Shown: positions 1 through 10,600, numbered from the stretch's first letter. The stretch: DNA of 48,972 nucleotides from Sulfurovum sp. (GCA_024637255.1 JAGXFO010000003.1:1-48972); one strand, 5' to 3'. The notes: generated by a model not told the origin, from the sequence alone. A program made the numbers and translations.

Positions 1-2
1 GC

Positions 3-761
3 CATGCAATAAAACGTAATGAACTACAAGTATATTACCAGCCACAAATTTCCCTATCAAATGGACAAATTATAGGAGCTGAAGCCTTATTACGATGGTA
101 TCATCCAGAATTAGGGATGATCTCTCCTGCTGAGTTTATCCCGATAGCTGAAAGTAGCGGTCAAATCATTGAGATTGGGGAATGGGTGCTTAGGACTGCG
201 ATTCAACAAACAAAAGATTGGATGGACGACGGATTTACTCCTATCATAATCGCGGTGAATTTATCTGCAATACAGTTTCGACAGAAAAATTTGCTAAAAC
301 TGGTCACAGACATTCTGTCGGAAATACAATTGCCGCCCGAATATCTGGAATTGGAACTGACCGAAGCTGTTATGATGCACGATCCGGAGGCTGTGATTAA
401 CGTCATGAATAAATTTCACGAGCAGGGAATCCGCATGTCAATCGATGATTTCGGTACAGGCTATTCTTCTCTGAGTTATCTGAAAAAGTTCAAAGTATAC
501 AAACTGAAAATAGATCAATCCTTTATACGCGATATTTCCGATGATTCTGGCGACCGCGCTATCGTAAGTGCCATCATTGATATGGCACAGAGCCTTGGAC
601 TGAAAACAATTGCCGAAGGGGTGGAAACTGCTGAGCAGTTAGCCTTCTTACGGCTGCATGGATGTAATGAAATACAAGGTTACTATTTCAGTAAACCGCT
701 TCCTTCGGCAGAGTTTGAACAGTTCCGACATAATAATATAGATTTTAATCATATAAAATAG
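3..761 (+). CDS. EAL-domain cyclic-di-GMP phosphodiesterase, 5' end cut by the window
   Basis: The frame is open from base 3, so the first codons lie outside the window. The visible part is a nearly complete EAL domain, which hydrolyses cyclic di-GMP to pGpG. It shows the signature GAEALLRW near the left edge, the metal-binding stretch IDDFGTGYSSLSYLKKF, the segment LKIDQSFI, and the late motifs TIAEGVETAEQ and QGYYFSKPLP. All the acidic residues I would expect for catalysis appear intact. EAL domains in this position commonly follow a GGDEF or PAS domain, but nothing upstream can be seen. The gene converges on selO. The 175 bases after the stop hold no gene or clear terminator that I can support. 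Confidence 0.93.
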   Translation, partial: HAIKRNELQVYYQPQISLSNGQIIGAEALLRWYHPELGMISPAEFIPIAESSGQIIEIGEWVLRTAIQQTKDWMDDGFTPIIIAVNLSAIQFRQKNLLKLVTDILSEIQLPPEYLELELTEAVMMHDPEAVINVMNKFHEQGIRMSIDDFGTGYSSLSYLKKFKVYKLKIDQSFIRDISDDSGDRAIVSAIIDMAQSLGLKTIAEGVETAEQLAFLRLHGCNEIQGYYFSKPLPSAEFEQFRHNNIDFNHIK

Positions 762-936
762 TGAGAAATTTCAGTTAGGAGAATTCTTACTTGTTTTGTA
801 AACCTCATTAGAAACCCAACAAATCACAAACTTACCTGCCTATTCAATGCCAAAAGCAAAATAATAAAATTTAAAATATAAGTCAAAGCATTCTATAACA
901 CGCGATACTTTGACTAATTTAAGAACGCATCGAAAA

Positions 937-2670
937 TCACGATGAACAGCTGACATGGGATATGCCGGCAATATCAAAGAACTCAGAGGGCTTTTCTTTA
1001 TAGTATTTCTCCTCTATCTCTTCAGATTGCTCTGCATATGGGTTTGTCATCACTTCTTGCAACTCTTTAATGAGCGTATAGTCTCCATTGGCGGCTTGTT
1101 GATAGGCGGGGACAAGAAACCACTCTCGCAAAGTGTATTTCGGGTTCAACTCTTTCATTTGGTTTGAAAGCTTTTCACGGGATTCGGGCGAAATGGCATT
1201 GATGTCAACCGTGTTGGAATGGTGAATGAGTGATTTCCATTTTTCTAGCCACACTGACCAGCTTTTTAAAATCTTTTCATCACAAAACGAGTCATTATAA
1301 AAGCTTTTTACAAGGGGGCTTATGTCTTCAGGTATCGTGGAGAGTTCGCGAAAGAAGATTGTATAATCAACAGAAGTTTCTATCATAAGCATGATGAGCT
1401 CTTTGAACAATGCAGCATCAAAGGTACTCAGCCCAAGCTTGGCGGACCACATCTTTTCCATCTGTTCTTGCATGACTTTGGGAAAGCCGTTTCTAATCTC
1501 ATCTAACTGACTTAGAACATGCTGACTCGACTCCAGTAGTGGCTTTAACGCCAAGCAAAACACATGAAAGTTACGCTCTGCAGCTTGAGGTTGATTTAAA
1601 AATGAGAAGTGAACTCCGCCACCCGTCCACGGCTGATATTTTGGATCAAACATATCTATAAACCCAAATGGCCCATAATCGAGAGTGAAACCGCCTGCGG
1701 CACAGTTGTCGCTATTGAAATTTCCCTGACAGTAGCCAACACGAATCCAGTTTGCCACCAGTGATGTGAGGCGTTTTCGAAACTCGCGTGCTAGTAAGAG
1801 CACTTTCTCTTGGATAGGTAAATGCGCATCGATGACGTCACTGTACTCACGATCAATCAAGTGCAACACCATTTTTTCAAGCTCCTCCATCGCTTTTGGA
1901 TGCTCATTTTTACGTGCACGACGACCGAAAAGTTCAAGTTGACCCACGCGAATAAACGAGGGGGCAACCCGTGTTGTGATAGCAACGGCCTCATCAATCA
2001 TCACTTCAGGGTCTCTTGAGTACGATCCTCTTGTAAACCATGGCCGCTTGACCGTCTCTGTTTTTGAGGTGTATAGACTCAAAGAGCGTGATGTTGGCAC
2101 ACCCAGAGCATGCATATGCTCTTGTGCTAAAAACTCACGAATACTTGAGCGCAAGACGGCACGACCATCAGCACCGCGGCAGTAGGGCGTTCTGCCGCCT
2201 CCTTTAAGCTGCATCTCCCAGCGCTGTCCCTTTATCACCGCTTCAAGGATAGAAATGGCACGACCATCACCATATCCGTTACCTGTTTTAAAAGGGCATT
2301 GCTCATAGTATTCGGTTCCGTAGATGGAAAGCGCATACCCTGTTGCCCAACCGACCCTTCGCATCGGCTCTGGCAGTTGCGAGAGATCTCCGGAGAACAT
2401 TCTGATAAAATCCTCTGTTTGCGCCAAGCTATCGGCAAAACCGAGTTCACTAAAAAAGTTCTTGCTATGCGCGATGTACGCGGGATTTTCAATTGGCGTA
2501 GGATTCACGGGGACAAAATGCCCACTAAAGACTTGTCTGGGAGCATGATCAACTCCGTCCGAAGTAGCCTCAGGGTCAGGACTTAGCGTGTCCATGAGTG
2601 AATAATCTGCCAACGCCGCGAGATCGTGGAGCGTCTCTACCTCTACAGAGGTTTTATTTGTTGATTTCAT
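937..2670 (-). CDS. selO: SelO (YdiU) pseudokinase-fold protein adenylyltransferase
   Basis: The 577-residue protein matches the SelO/YdiU family along its whole length. SelO has a kinase fold with ATP bound in reversed orientation and transfers AMP to hydroxyl side chains of target proteins. Visible landmarks are LKGGGRTPYCR (residues 155-165), NFNSDN (317-322) and DYGPFGF (331-337), covering the nucleotide- and metal-binding region. The protein ends in Cys-Ser-Ser (575-577). In animal SelO this Cys is selenocysteine, and bacterial members carry Cys, so the redox-active tail is preserved. It stands alone, downstream of the P-type ATPase on the same strand but separated by 285 bases. Targets are not predictable from sequence. 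Confidence 0.95.
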   Translation of the reverse strand: MKSTNKTSVEVETLHDLAALADYSLMDTLSPDPEATSDGVDHAPRQVFSGHFVPVNPTPIENPAYIAHSKNFFSELGFADSLAQTEDFIRMFSGDLSQLPEPMRRVGWATGYALSIYGTEYYEQCPFKTGNGYGDGRAISILEAVIKGQRWEMQLKGGGRTPYCRGADGRAVLRSSIREFLAQEHMHALGVPTSRSLSLYTSKTETVKRPWFTRGSYSRDPEVMIDEAVAITTRVAPSFIRVGQLELFGRRARKNEHPKAMEELEKMVLHLIDREYSDVIDAHLPIQEKVLLLAREFRKRLTSLVANWIRVGYCQGNFNSDNCAAGGFTLDYGPFGFIDMFDPKYQPWTGGGVHFSFLNQPQAAERNFHVFCLALKPLLESSQHVLSQLDEIRNGFPKVMQEQMEKMWSAKLGLSTFDAALFKELIMLMIETSVDYTIFFRELSTIPEDISPLVKSFYNDSFCDEKILKSWSVWLEKWKSLIHHSNTVDINAISPESREKLSNQMKELNPKYTLREWFLVPAYQQAANGDYTLIKELQEVMTNPYAEQSEEIEEKYYKEKPSEFFDIAGISHVSCSS

Positions 2671-2955
2671 AGATTTTCCTTATTTTAAAAACGTACACAT
2701 ATTTGAAAATTATAACAAACGTGTCCCAACACAACCCAGTTGCTCATAGGGATGTTCATCTTTGTTTGGCACTATATCAGATGAAACATAAAACAAGTGC
2801 ACCAATGGTATGGTTACCCAGCCTATTTAGTCATATATCACTAACTGAACTGCCTATTTATATAATCGTCAAGGTAAATTATAAAATTGATTCAATCATA
2901 TCTCCGAGGGAACCCCCATTTCATTATTTAAATTCTCTTAATGTGCCAGTTTGTT

Positions 2956-5502
2956 CTATTTTCTCACCCATTTACTTGCCAAGTGAAGAACCACCAACCA
3001 TAACCAGCTAGTGATGAATAATGCTGCAGCCGCAAGCAACGGAGGCAGGGTAATCTGTCCAAAACCCATGATGTTACGTAATAAGGGAATAAGCAGCACA
3101 GCCGTAAGTATGAGGATAACACCGCCAAACATATAGATCAGCCAGGGATTGAGTCTGAGTAAATTTTTTTGCATAGTATAGGTTAAATCACGATTTGCCA
3201 GAATCAAGAGAAACAGAACAAGAACCAGTGCAGAAAACACGCTGATGCGAATGTCAGTTTCATCCCATCCCATATACTCCAAGAGAGTATGTCCAGCCAG
3301 AAGTATAAATGCAATGCCGCCACCTTGCATCAATGCAAAGCCCACATTTTTTATGCCAAAAGGAGTGGCAGAAAGTGCCCGTGGCGGACGTCGCATGATG
3401 TCAGCTGCTGCAGGTTCAGATTCAAAAACAACAGAGCAGGCAGGATCAATAACAAGCTGAAGCAAGACAATATGCACTGGCAGCAGAATACTTGGCCAGT
3501 GCACGAGTGCAGGCACAAGTGTCAGCACAATAATAGGCAGATGCACCGCAAATATAAAACGGGTTGCTTTCACAATATTGTCGTAGATACGTCGTCCCTG
3601 AATGATGGCGGCCGTGATACTAGCGAAGCTGTCATCGAGAAGTACAAGGGCTGCCGCTTCACGGGCAACATCGGTACCTCGTTCGCCCATTGCAATGCCC
3701 ACATTGGCCGCTTTGAGTGCCGGAGCATCATTTACACCATCGCCTGTCATCGCCACGACTTCGCCGGCCTGCTGCAGCACCTGTACTAGTCGAAGTTTCT
3801 GCTCAGGCTTCATACGTGCGCACACATCGGCATGTTGCAAACGTTGCAGCAGGACGGCATCATCTAGTGTAGCTATCTCATCTCCCATGATGATATCTGG
3901 GCGCTCAGAGAGGCCGACTTGTTCTGCGATGGCTTGTGCCGTTGCAGGATGATCGCCCGTGAGCATAAGTACCCGAATGCCCGCACTTCGGCATTCAGCG
4001 ATCGCCGCTGGAACCTCTGGACGTATAGGGTCCATAAATCCTAGAAGGCCAAGAAAAGTGAAGTCAAAATCATGTTGGCTCTCTGGCCAAACTGGATTTG
4101 ACTCAATTTCTTTCTTTTCGCCTCGTGCTACACCAAGTACTCGAAGTCCACGTTTAGCCATTTTCTCAACTCTGAGCTGGATAGTTTTTTTATCAGTATC
4201 GCAGAGGTGGCATAAGTCGACGACGGCTTCAGGCGCCCCTTTGGTTGCCAGTAAATAAAATGATGGTTTTATGCCGGAGAATACTTGTGTCATAGCCAGT
4301 ATTTCAGGAGATAGTTCATATTGAAACTGGGGATTACACTCTTTATGTAGGTGTTCGGTACCGTCTAGATATTTATTCCCAAAGGCATGGATTGCTTTTT
4401 CCATAGGGTCAAAAGGGTCTATTGGTGTGGCGAGTATGGCAAATTCGACAAGAGAGTGAAAGCTCTCAGGCAGTTCTGTCTCCTGTGCTGCTACAAATGG
4501 TGTATCATCCACTCTCAGTTCAGCAACTTGCATGCGATTCTGTGTCAATGTGCCGGTCTTGTCCACCGCCAATATAGTAATGGCACCTAGTTCCTCAACA
4601 GCAGTTACACGACGAGTAAGGACTTTTATTTTAGCAATTCTCCAAGCACCAAGGGCCAGAAATACAGTGAGAATTACAGGAATTTCTTCTGGAAGTATAG
4701 CCATCGCTAAAGCGATTCCAGAAAGTACGCTTTCCAAAAAAGCATACTCATTCCACAACCAATTAACCAGTATCAATGTAAATACTAGTCCAAAAGCAAT
4801 CATGGTTAGGTTGCGCACGAGTGTGCGAGAGGCTTGCTGCAAACCTGATCTGGTTTCATCTGTTGCTGCTAATGCTTGGCCGATGCAGCCGACTGCAGTA
4901 GAAATCCCCGTTGTCTGTACCAAAGCTAATCCGACACCTTTGGTTATCACAGTACTCGCAAAAAGTGATGAAGTGCCATCGCCACCAGGCGTGTCTAATA
5001 TGGTTGCAGCAGGGTTTTGTATTTTACTCACCGGTACCGCTTCGCCAGTAAGCAGTGATTCGTTTACAGTCAACTGCCCCTGCAATAATAGGGCATCAGC
5101 AGAGATACGATCACCTTCGTGCAGTACCAACAGATCTCCGGGCACAACTTCTCCACTAGGAATACGAAGCTCTTGGCCATCGCGAATCACCAGTGCTCGG
5201 GGAGATGAAAGATCACGTAATGCTTCAAGTGCACGCTGTGTTTTATGTTCCTGTGCCAGAGTAATGCCGATGACCACAAAGACGAAAAAGAGTAAAAACA
5301 TTGCTTCTTCGCGATCGCCTAGAGCAAGATAAGTCCCGCCTGCAACCAGCAGCATTAAAAACATAGGTTCACTTACTACACCAAGCATAATGGATAGCAT
5401 TGTTTTTGGCTGACTACCTGGTAAGAGATTAGGACCATATTGATCCAGTCTGCTTGCAGCTTCGTCGCAGTTCAATCCAAGAAGATCAGTTTCAATACCC
5501 AT
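2956..5502 (-). CDS. P-type cation-transporting ATPase (type II-like)
   Basis: This is a membrane pump that couples ATP hydrolysis to cation movement. Residues (numbered from the chosen start) show the actuator loop TGEAVP (152-157), the membrane motif PEEIPV (271-276), the phosphorylation site DKTGT (314-318) and, around residue 600, the hinge TGDGVNDAPALK. The layout, with an N-terminal cation ATPase domain, two plus two helices around the cytoplasmic domains and a C-terminal helix bundle, resembles Ca2+- or H+-type pumps. No CPx metal motif or N-terminal metal-binding domain is seen, so it is not a copper/zinc pump. The ion is unknown. I chose the ATG at 5502 because AAAAGGA stands just upstream and the family homology begins there. 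A frame-consistent start at 5592 would add 30 unrelated residues. Confidence 0.9.
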   Translation of the reverse strand: MGIETDLLGLNCDEAASRLDQYGPNLLPGSQPKTMLSIMLGVVSEPMFLMLLVAGGTYLALGDREEAMFLLFFVFVVIGITLAQEHKTQRALEALRDLSSPRALVIRDGQELRIPSGEVVPGDLLVLHEGDRISADALLLQGQLTVNESLLTGEAVPVSKIQNPAATILDTPGGDGTSSLFASTVITKGVGLALVQTTGISTAVGCIGQALAATDETRSGLQQASRTLVRNLTMIAFGLVFTLILVNWLWNEYAFLESVLSGIALAMAILPEEIPVILTVFLALGAWRIAKIKVLTRRVTAVEELGAITILAVDKTGTLTQNRMQVAELRVDDTPFVAAQETELPESFHSLVEFAILATPIDPFDPMEKAIHAFGNKYLDGTEHLHKECNPQFQYELSPEILAMTQVFSGIKPSFYLLATKGAPEAVVDLCHLCDTDKKTIQLRVEKMAKRGLRVLGVARGEKKEIESNPVWPESQHDFDFTFLGLLGFMDPIRPEVPAAIAECRSAGIRVLMLTGDHPATAQAIAEQVGLSERPDIIMGDEIATLDDAVLLQRLQHADVCARMKPEQKLRLVQVLQQAGEVVAMTGDGVNDAPALKAANVGIAMGERGTDVAREAAALVLLDDSFASITAAIIQGRRIYDNIVKATRFIFAVHLPIIVLTLVPALVHWPSILLPVHIVLLQLVIDPACSVVFESEPAAADIMRRPPRALSATPFGIKNVGFALMQGGGIAFILLAGHTLLEYMGWDETDIRISVFSALVLVLFLLILANRDLTYTMQKNLLRLNPWLIYMFGGVILILTAVLLIPLLRNIMGFGQITLPPLLAAAALFITSWLWLVVLHLASKWVRK

Positions 5503-5604
5503 GTTATTTTTCCTTTTAACGGTACATCCAGCATGGTAGTTGAATAACTCATGCAAAACTAAGAATGGGAAATGTAAAGTTGTTCTCTCCAATAAGATTT
5601 TTTA

Positions 5605-5646
5605 TTAGAAAAGGGGAAGAGAGCGCTGTATATGCCACTCTCTTAT
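5605..5646 (-). terminator. possible weak terminator after the haem-binding gene
   Basis: Inverted repeat AAGAGAG (5617-5623) with CTCTCTT (5638-5644) plus an inner GC pair. On the minus strand it is followed by CCCCTTTTC and then an AT-rich stretch. The U tract is imperfect, so this is only a candidate. Confidence 0.3.
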
Positions 5647-5662
5647 CTTGGAAAAAGAATCT

Positions 5663-6097
5663 TTATTCCTCCTCTTCCTTCCCAAAAGTTTTTTCTAGCC
5701 CAGTCATTAGCTCTTTTTTCTCTATATCTGTAAGTTTTGCTTCTGGGTGTGTTGGTAGATAAAACCATGGAGGCATTTCTCCTTCACGTACCTCTTTGGC
5801 AGCATCTTCTCCCTCATTTTTTTTCTGCTTTCCCCATGCCGAGACATTAAAGTGTTCACGTCCTTCTTCTGTGTCATATTCAATCAGCCATGAAATCGGA
5901 GCAACATTACTGTACCATGGATATTTTGTTTGGTGAGAGTGACAGTCAGCACACGCGTTATTGAAGAGTTCCTTTGTACGAGGTGAATCCCATGTTGGTT
6001 CTCCAGTGACAGGAGGAGTGCTGTGCGTTTTTCCATAAGGTATAAACTGTATTCCTGCCGCAAGAACCGCAAGACCTATAAGAATTTTTTTTATCAT
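5663..6097 (-). CDS. haem-binding domain protein, membrane-anchored, periplasmic
   Basis: A 144-residue protein with a hydrophobic N-terminal segment (about residues 4-20) that should act as an uncleaved anchor or signal, followed by a periplasmic domain. The single haem c site is CADCH (Cys49, Cys52, His53). The later stretch with GEMPPWFY followed by HPEAKL is typical of the haem-binding domain family (Haem_bd). The C terminus is acidic and charged. A role in electron transfer or redox sensing is plausible, but no partner is encoded alongside. It lies upstream of the ATPase gene on the same strand, separated by a candidate hairpin. Confidence 0.82.
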   Translation of the reverse strand: MIKKILIGLAVLAAGIQFIPYGKTHSTPPVTGEPTWDSPRTKELFNNACADCHSHQTKYPWYSNVAPISWLIEYDTEEGREHFNVSAWGKQKKNEGEDAAKEVREGEMPPWFYLPTHPEAKLTDIEKKELMTGLEKTFGKEEEE

Positions 6098-6217
6098 GTA
6101 TGCTAGCCTTTACGATGAATTTATATAGTGTTAAAAGCAATTATATATCAGTTGAACTTTACAACAACCTGCTTCTTGCTCTATTGCTGACATTGTCTGA
6201 ACAGGTAGGGATACTTT

Positions 6218-6466
6218 TTATTTTTGTGAGCGTATATGATACCACTTCCAAAGCCCATAAAAACTTATCAATATCCAAAAGAACTCTATAAAAAAAGATG
6301 CTAGATTCCAATTATATGTCAAAGAGTATAGTATCATTACTGAACCAAAAGCATTTAAAAATGAGTACCAAAATCCTTTTGGATTTATCTTATCGAGTTG
6401 AAGCATCAAGTATGTAACAATTACCAGTGCTACACCACTTACTCCAACGATATCTACTGACATCAT
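6218..6466 (-). CDS. small membrane protein, CBU_0592-like family
   Basis: An 82-residue, strongly hydrophobic protein with about three transmembrane segments (residues roughly 5-23, 33-50 and 55-72) and a short basic tail, HIRSQK. The middle portion, with WYSFLNAFGSVMILYSL, resembles small uncharacterised inner-membrane proteins of the CBU_0592 type, found widely in proteobacteria. The start at 6466 has a good GGGGAGGG ribosome binding site six bases upstream; the next codon is also ATG. Function unknown. Confidence 0.7.
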   Translation of the reverse strand: MMSVDIVGVSGVALVIVTYLMLQLDKINPKGFWYSFLNAFGSVMILYSLTYNWNLASFFIEFFWILISFYGLWKWYHIRSQK

Positions 6467-6700
6467 GCAACCCTCCCCGGAATGCCTTCTACATTGGAGA
6501 CACTTTTTAGTTAGCTAACAACATATTTGGTTTTCAACTTTTTTATTATATCTTTTCAAACCCATGAGTGGATTGATCTGGCTACACTTTTGTATTTTGC
6601 GAGAGTCTCCATACGGCTTTCGAACCAGTTACTAATTTACCTCATTTTACAAAAGCGCTTTAAAAATAAGAACCTTTAGCTGAGGACTGTTTATTTTGGC

Positions 6701-6706
6701 TATAAT
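6701..6706 (+). promoter_or_regulatory. -10 box for the DUF2237 gene
   Basis: A consensus TATAAT lies 26 bases before the ATG at 6732, after an AT-rich upstream stretch. No strong -35 is visible. The gene's ribosome binding site AAGGA follows. Confidence 0.45.
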
Positions 6707-6731
6707 CACCTCAAATAGCTAAGGATAAAAA

Positions 6732-7100
6732 ATGGATGAATCATTAAACGTTTTAGGTGAACCCCTGGAGCCTTGCAGTTTGAAGCCTTTAACCGGGTTT
6801 CACAGGGACGGATCATGCAATACGGGTGAGCACAACCCCGCTGTGCATGCCATATGCATTTACGCTACAGAGGCATTTTTGGCCTACTCCAAGAAAGTAG
6901 GTAATGACCTTTCGACGCCTATGCCTCAGTATGACTTTAGCGGTGTACAGCCAGGACAGAGTTGGTGTTTAGGCGGCCACTCTTTTGTTAGAGCACACAT
7001 AGATGGCATGGCTCCACAGATATTTATCCATGCTACACACATGAAAATGCTTGAGCTCATTGACTTGGAAACCTTAAAGAAATACGCTATAGATTTATAG
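6732..7100 (+). CDS. DUF2237 family protein
   Basis: A 122-residue soluble protein recognisable as DUF2237 from its ordered motifs: NVLGEPLEPCSLKPLTGFHR near the N terminus, HAICIYATEAFLAYSKKVGNDL in the middle (given here only as landmark; it spans residues about 40-60), SWCLGGHSFVRA and a final ATHMKMLELI segment. Conserved cysteines are at about residues 16, 30, 43 and 79. The family has no established biochemical role. The ATG has AAGGA seven bases upstream and a TATAAT box. It is transcribed opposite to both neighbours, so it is probably monocistronic. Confidence 0.85.
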   Translation: MDESLNVLGEPLEPCSLKPLTGFHRDGSCNTGEHNPAVHAICIYATEAFLAYSKKVGNDLSTPMPQYDFSGVQPGQSWCLGGHSFVRAHIDGMAPQIFIHATHMKMLELIDLETLKKYAIDL

Positions 7101-7208
7101 TCTTATACACAGAGAAAACTATATGCTTATGGCTAGCGAATAGCTATCTGAGTGATTTGTCATGTTTGGTAATAGTGAATCTCTATGGAGTTATTGAACT
7201 TTGAGGAG

Positions 7209-7598
7209 TTAATCTATAAATAATTCCAGTTCTCCTTCTTTGGGCATTCTGCAACTTTGCATCTTTCCAAATATTCCATATCTATATTTGGCGATAACAT
7301 CATAGATAAAATCTCTAAGCACTTTGGGGATGATGTAAAAAAATTGTGTAAGAATCCATATACCCCCTAAAGACCGGAAGATTTTTAAAATGGCAGTTGA
7401 TTTGTAGTACACATAGCCATCTTTATAGAAGATGATACTGTCAATCTCAGGTTTAATATCTAATGTTTTAACAAATTCACCCTGCAGGGAAGTGTACTGA
7501 AATATCTTTTGTGTGTCCAGTTTCATAAGAATGTCTATGGATTTGTTGCACAAGCCGCAGATGCCATCGAAAATGATGATTTTCTCTCTTTGTTTCAT
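7209..7598 (-). CDS. DCC-family thiol-disulfide oxidoreductase-like protein (DUF393)
   Basis: A 129-residue protein with the family signature FDGICGLC (Asp11, Cys14, Cys17), followed by a thioredoxin-like fold pattern: FQYTSLQG, then SIIFYKDGYVYYKSTAIL and a hydrophobic helix about residues 78-97. DCC proteins are predicted oxidoreductases whose substrates are unknown. Its ribosome binding site, GGAGAAAATAAAA before the ATG, coincides with the codons where the upstream Aas-like gene loses similarity to its family. The two genes may therefore have been joined by a deletion. Confidence 0.85.
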   Translation of the reverse strand: MKQREKIIIFDGICGLCNKSIDILMKLDTQKIFQYTSLQGEFVKTLDIKPEIDSIIFYKDGYVYYKSTAILKIFRSLGGIWILTQFFYIIPKVLRDFIYDVIAKYRYGIFGKMQSCRMPKEGELELFID

Positions 7599-7618
7599 TT
7601 TTATTTTCTCCTGCTATT

Positions 7619-10600
7619 TTAGCAAAACGGCTGGCAATGATCAATGATAGTCAGAAACCCGTCTTCATCTAAGTAGCCTCTGTCACCTGTGACATACCAT
7701 CTTATGCCATCTATGTTTTTAATGACAGAAGCGGTTTTTTCAGGCTCGCCAACGTAGCCTTTCATGATCTGTGTACCACCTATGAGTATCATACCTTCTT
7801 CTCCTGTTTTAAGCATCTCAAAATTTTTAGGATCAACAATTCTGAAAGCAGATCCTGGCAGAGGGAGACCAACGGTACCTATTTTCTGGCCTATCTGCGG
7901 TTTCCATGAATCCAACATGAGCACATCGGGCATATTGCCCGAAGCCACCGGTGTGGTTTCAGTTGCGCCATAGCCTTCATAGATATCAAGCCCAAACTTA
8001 TTTTTAAACTCATTTCGTGTCTCTTGGGAAAGTTTTTCTGCACCCGTGACTACCATACGCATGCTACTGAACATAAGAGGGATGAGTTTAGGGTTTCTGG
8101 TGTAGAGTCTAAGAAGTGCGGCAGTTGCCAACAGCATGGTTGCTTCATATTTTGCAGCCATTTTACCTAAGCCCAGACCATCTGTAGGGTCTGGATGAGA
8201 CACAACAGGGATACCTTCTATAAGAGGCAAAAGCATTGTGACTGTTAATCCAAGTGAATGAAAAATAGGTAATATCCCCAGCATCACATCTGTATCTGTA
8301 GGATTAAGAAGTGTGGCAGTCTGTTTAATGTTCCCCATGATATTTTGATGGCTTAACTCTATGCCTTTTGGAGTACTTTCACTTCCGCTGGAGAAGAGTA
8401 TCGCTGCTGTGTCTTGAATGTTACTCTTTTTAATAAATACCATACTAAGTAGCCATGCCGGTAATACCTTGACCACCATTAGCATGAAGATCCTTTTGCT
8501 TTTGTCCATATCTTCTTTGATCTCTTCAAGATAGATGACATCAGCCTCTTTAAGTATATTGCTTAGTTCAAAACCTTTTGCTTTGAGTTTTGTTACAAAA
8601 AGTTTTGAGGCAATCACTTTACTGATATTGGCTATTTTGAGTGCATGAATCAGGCTCTCTTCCCCAGAGGAATGATTCAAATTCACAATAGTCTTTCCTA
8701 ATGTAAGCACTGCCATATTTCCCATGGAACCCGCTACCGAAGTGGGTAAAAGCAGACCTATGTTCTGGCTTTTGTTAAGTTTCGGCTTGAGTGCCAAAGC
8801 CATCATGAGTGTTGCAGTAATAAATCTGTCTCCACTCACTTCAGTACCTGTTGAGTCTGCCATACAAAATGCTGAACCGACATTTTTAGCAGTATGTATC
8901 CAAGCTTTTTGCAAACAAGGCAAAGACTCAGCATAGTGTTTCCAACTTTGTATGGAGAGGTCAAATACTGATTTTTTTACCTCTGCTGCTGAAGAGCGAA
9001 TATCTATAGGTGCTGAAAAACTTACAGAAATCTCTTTACTCTTGTTCTGTTTCATCTTTTTTGATGCATAGGAAAAGTTGTCTTCCCATAGCCCTCTAAG
9101 ATAAAAAGGCACGATCACTGCATTCTTGGCCTCTTTTGCCGCTATTTCAAATCCTCGCTGAAATGTACCCAAATGGCCATTACGCGAGAGATGTCCCTCG
9201 GGAAAAAGTGCTACTGTTTCACCGCGGTTTAGTGCTTCAGTCACTTTGACCAGAGCACTTTTACTTCCTCTGCTAGAGATGGGTATGACAGCAAAAAATT
9301 TGAGAAACGGTTTAATATACCACTTTTCATAGTAAGACCTTTCAATGACAAAACGTATCTGTTTTGGGTATGCCATTTGTAAGATGGCCCAGTCTAGAAA
9401 TGAGACGTGGTTGCCTAAAAGAAGTATGCCTTTATCTGCTTTTATGTGTTTGAGCCCCTCAACATGAAGAGTGTACTTAAAGCTTATAAACATACGAATA
9501 ACATACCGAACGAGGGACTGTGGCAGCATAATAAAGGTATATACCATCCCTATAAAAGAGATAGTAGAAACAATATAGAACAGTCCTGTGGTCGAGAATT
9601 GAAAGTACCCAAACACAGCAGTTAAAAGCAAAAAGAGCAACATGCTTACATTTTGCATAAAGTTATTGCCTGCGAGGATCTTGCCTAGCATTTTGTTGGG
9701 CGATGCGAACTGTATCATAGCATTGAGCGGCACGATAAAAAGTCCTGAAAAGAAACCAAAGGATAGAATGGCTGTACCTAATGACCACAGAGAAGTAAGA
9801 GAAGGAATCATATAGAGAGAAAATGCTACACCAAAACTGCCAAGAGGAATGATGCCTGTTTCAATGTAGTTTTTACTGACACGACCTGCATATATGGAAC
9901 CCAGTATCATACCTACACCTGCCAGTGCGAGCAAGCCTTGAGCAATAATGGTATTTGTGATACCTAGCGTGCTTTTAAGATGTTCTCCAAATATGGCCAG
10001 AACCACTTGTGACACACCCCAAAGCACCGAGAGTCCTATGATACTTAGCCAGATAGTGCGCTGTTCTTTTAAGATAGAGATATTCTGTTGCAAATTAGAG
10101 AGATTTTGATACATTTTGGGCTCAAAGTTCATGGTGTCATCTGTCTCTACTGCTTTAAACTTTTGTACCAGCCGTCTGGCTAAGAGATACTCCAGAGTAC
10201 TTGCGCCTATCAACAAGTAGCCTACTGGTGCAATGTATTGCAGTATTTCTGAAGGAACTATACTGGCATTTTGAAGTAATTTTTCAAAGAAGACAGAATA
10301 TATTATCGCTCCTGAAAGAATGGAAGATATCGTTACGGCCTGCACTAATGCATTGGCCTCAGCCAACTTTTCATTGCCCGTCATCTCTTTGATGAGTCCA
10401 TATTTTGCCGGAGAATAGATGGCGCTTTGTGCTGCAAGCATAAAAGTTAGAGCAAATGCTATCCAGAACCAGCCCATATAGTAGGAGATGAGTATCATAG
10501 TAGTGATAGCTATGGCTGCTATGGCTGCATACTCTATCACTTTAGTTTTAGGATATTTGTCTGCAATGAATCCAGCAGGAGAGAAGAGAAAGATAAAAGG

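Noticed and set aside
2703..3011. 102-codon plus-strand ORF in the gap between selO and the P-type ATPase
   Set aside because: It runs into the ATPase gene in antisense, resembles no known family, and has an irregular composition.
4532..5332. 266-codon plus-strand ORF
   Set aside because: It is a shadow in antisense to the strongly supported P-type ATPase; Ser/Arg/Thr-rich as typical for antisense frames.
5503..5592. Upstream start of the P-type ATPase at 5592
   Set aside because: The additional 30 residues do not resemble the family, and a good ribosome binding site lies directly before the ATG at 5502.
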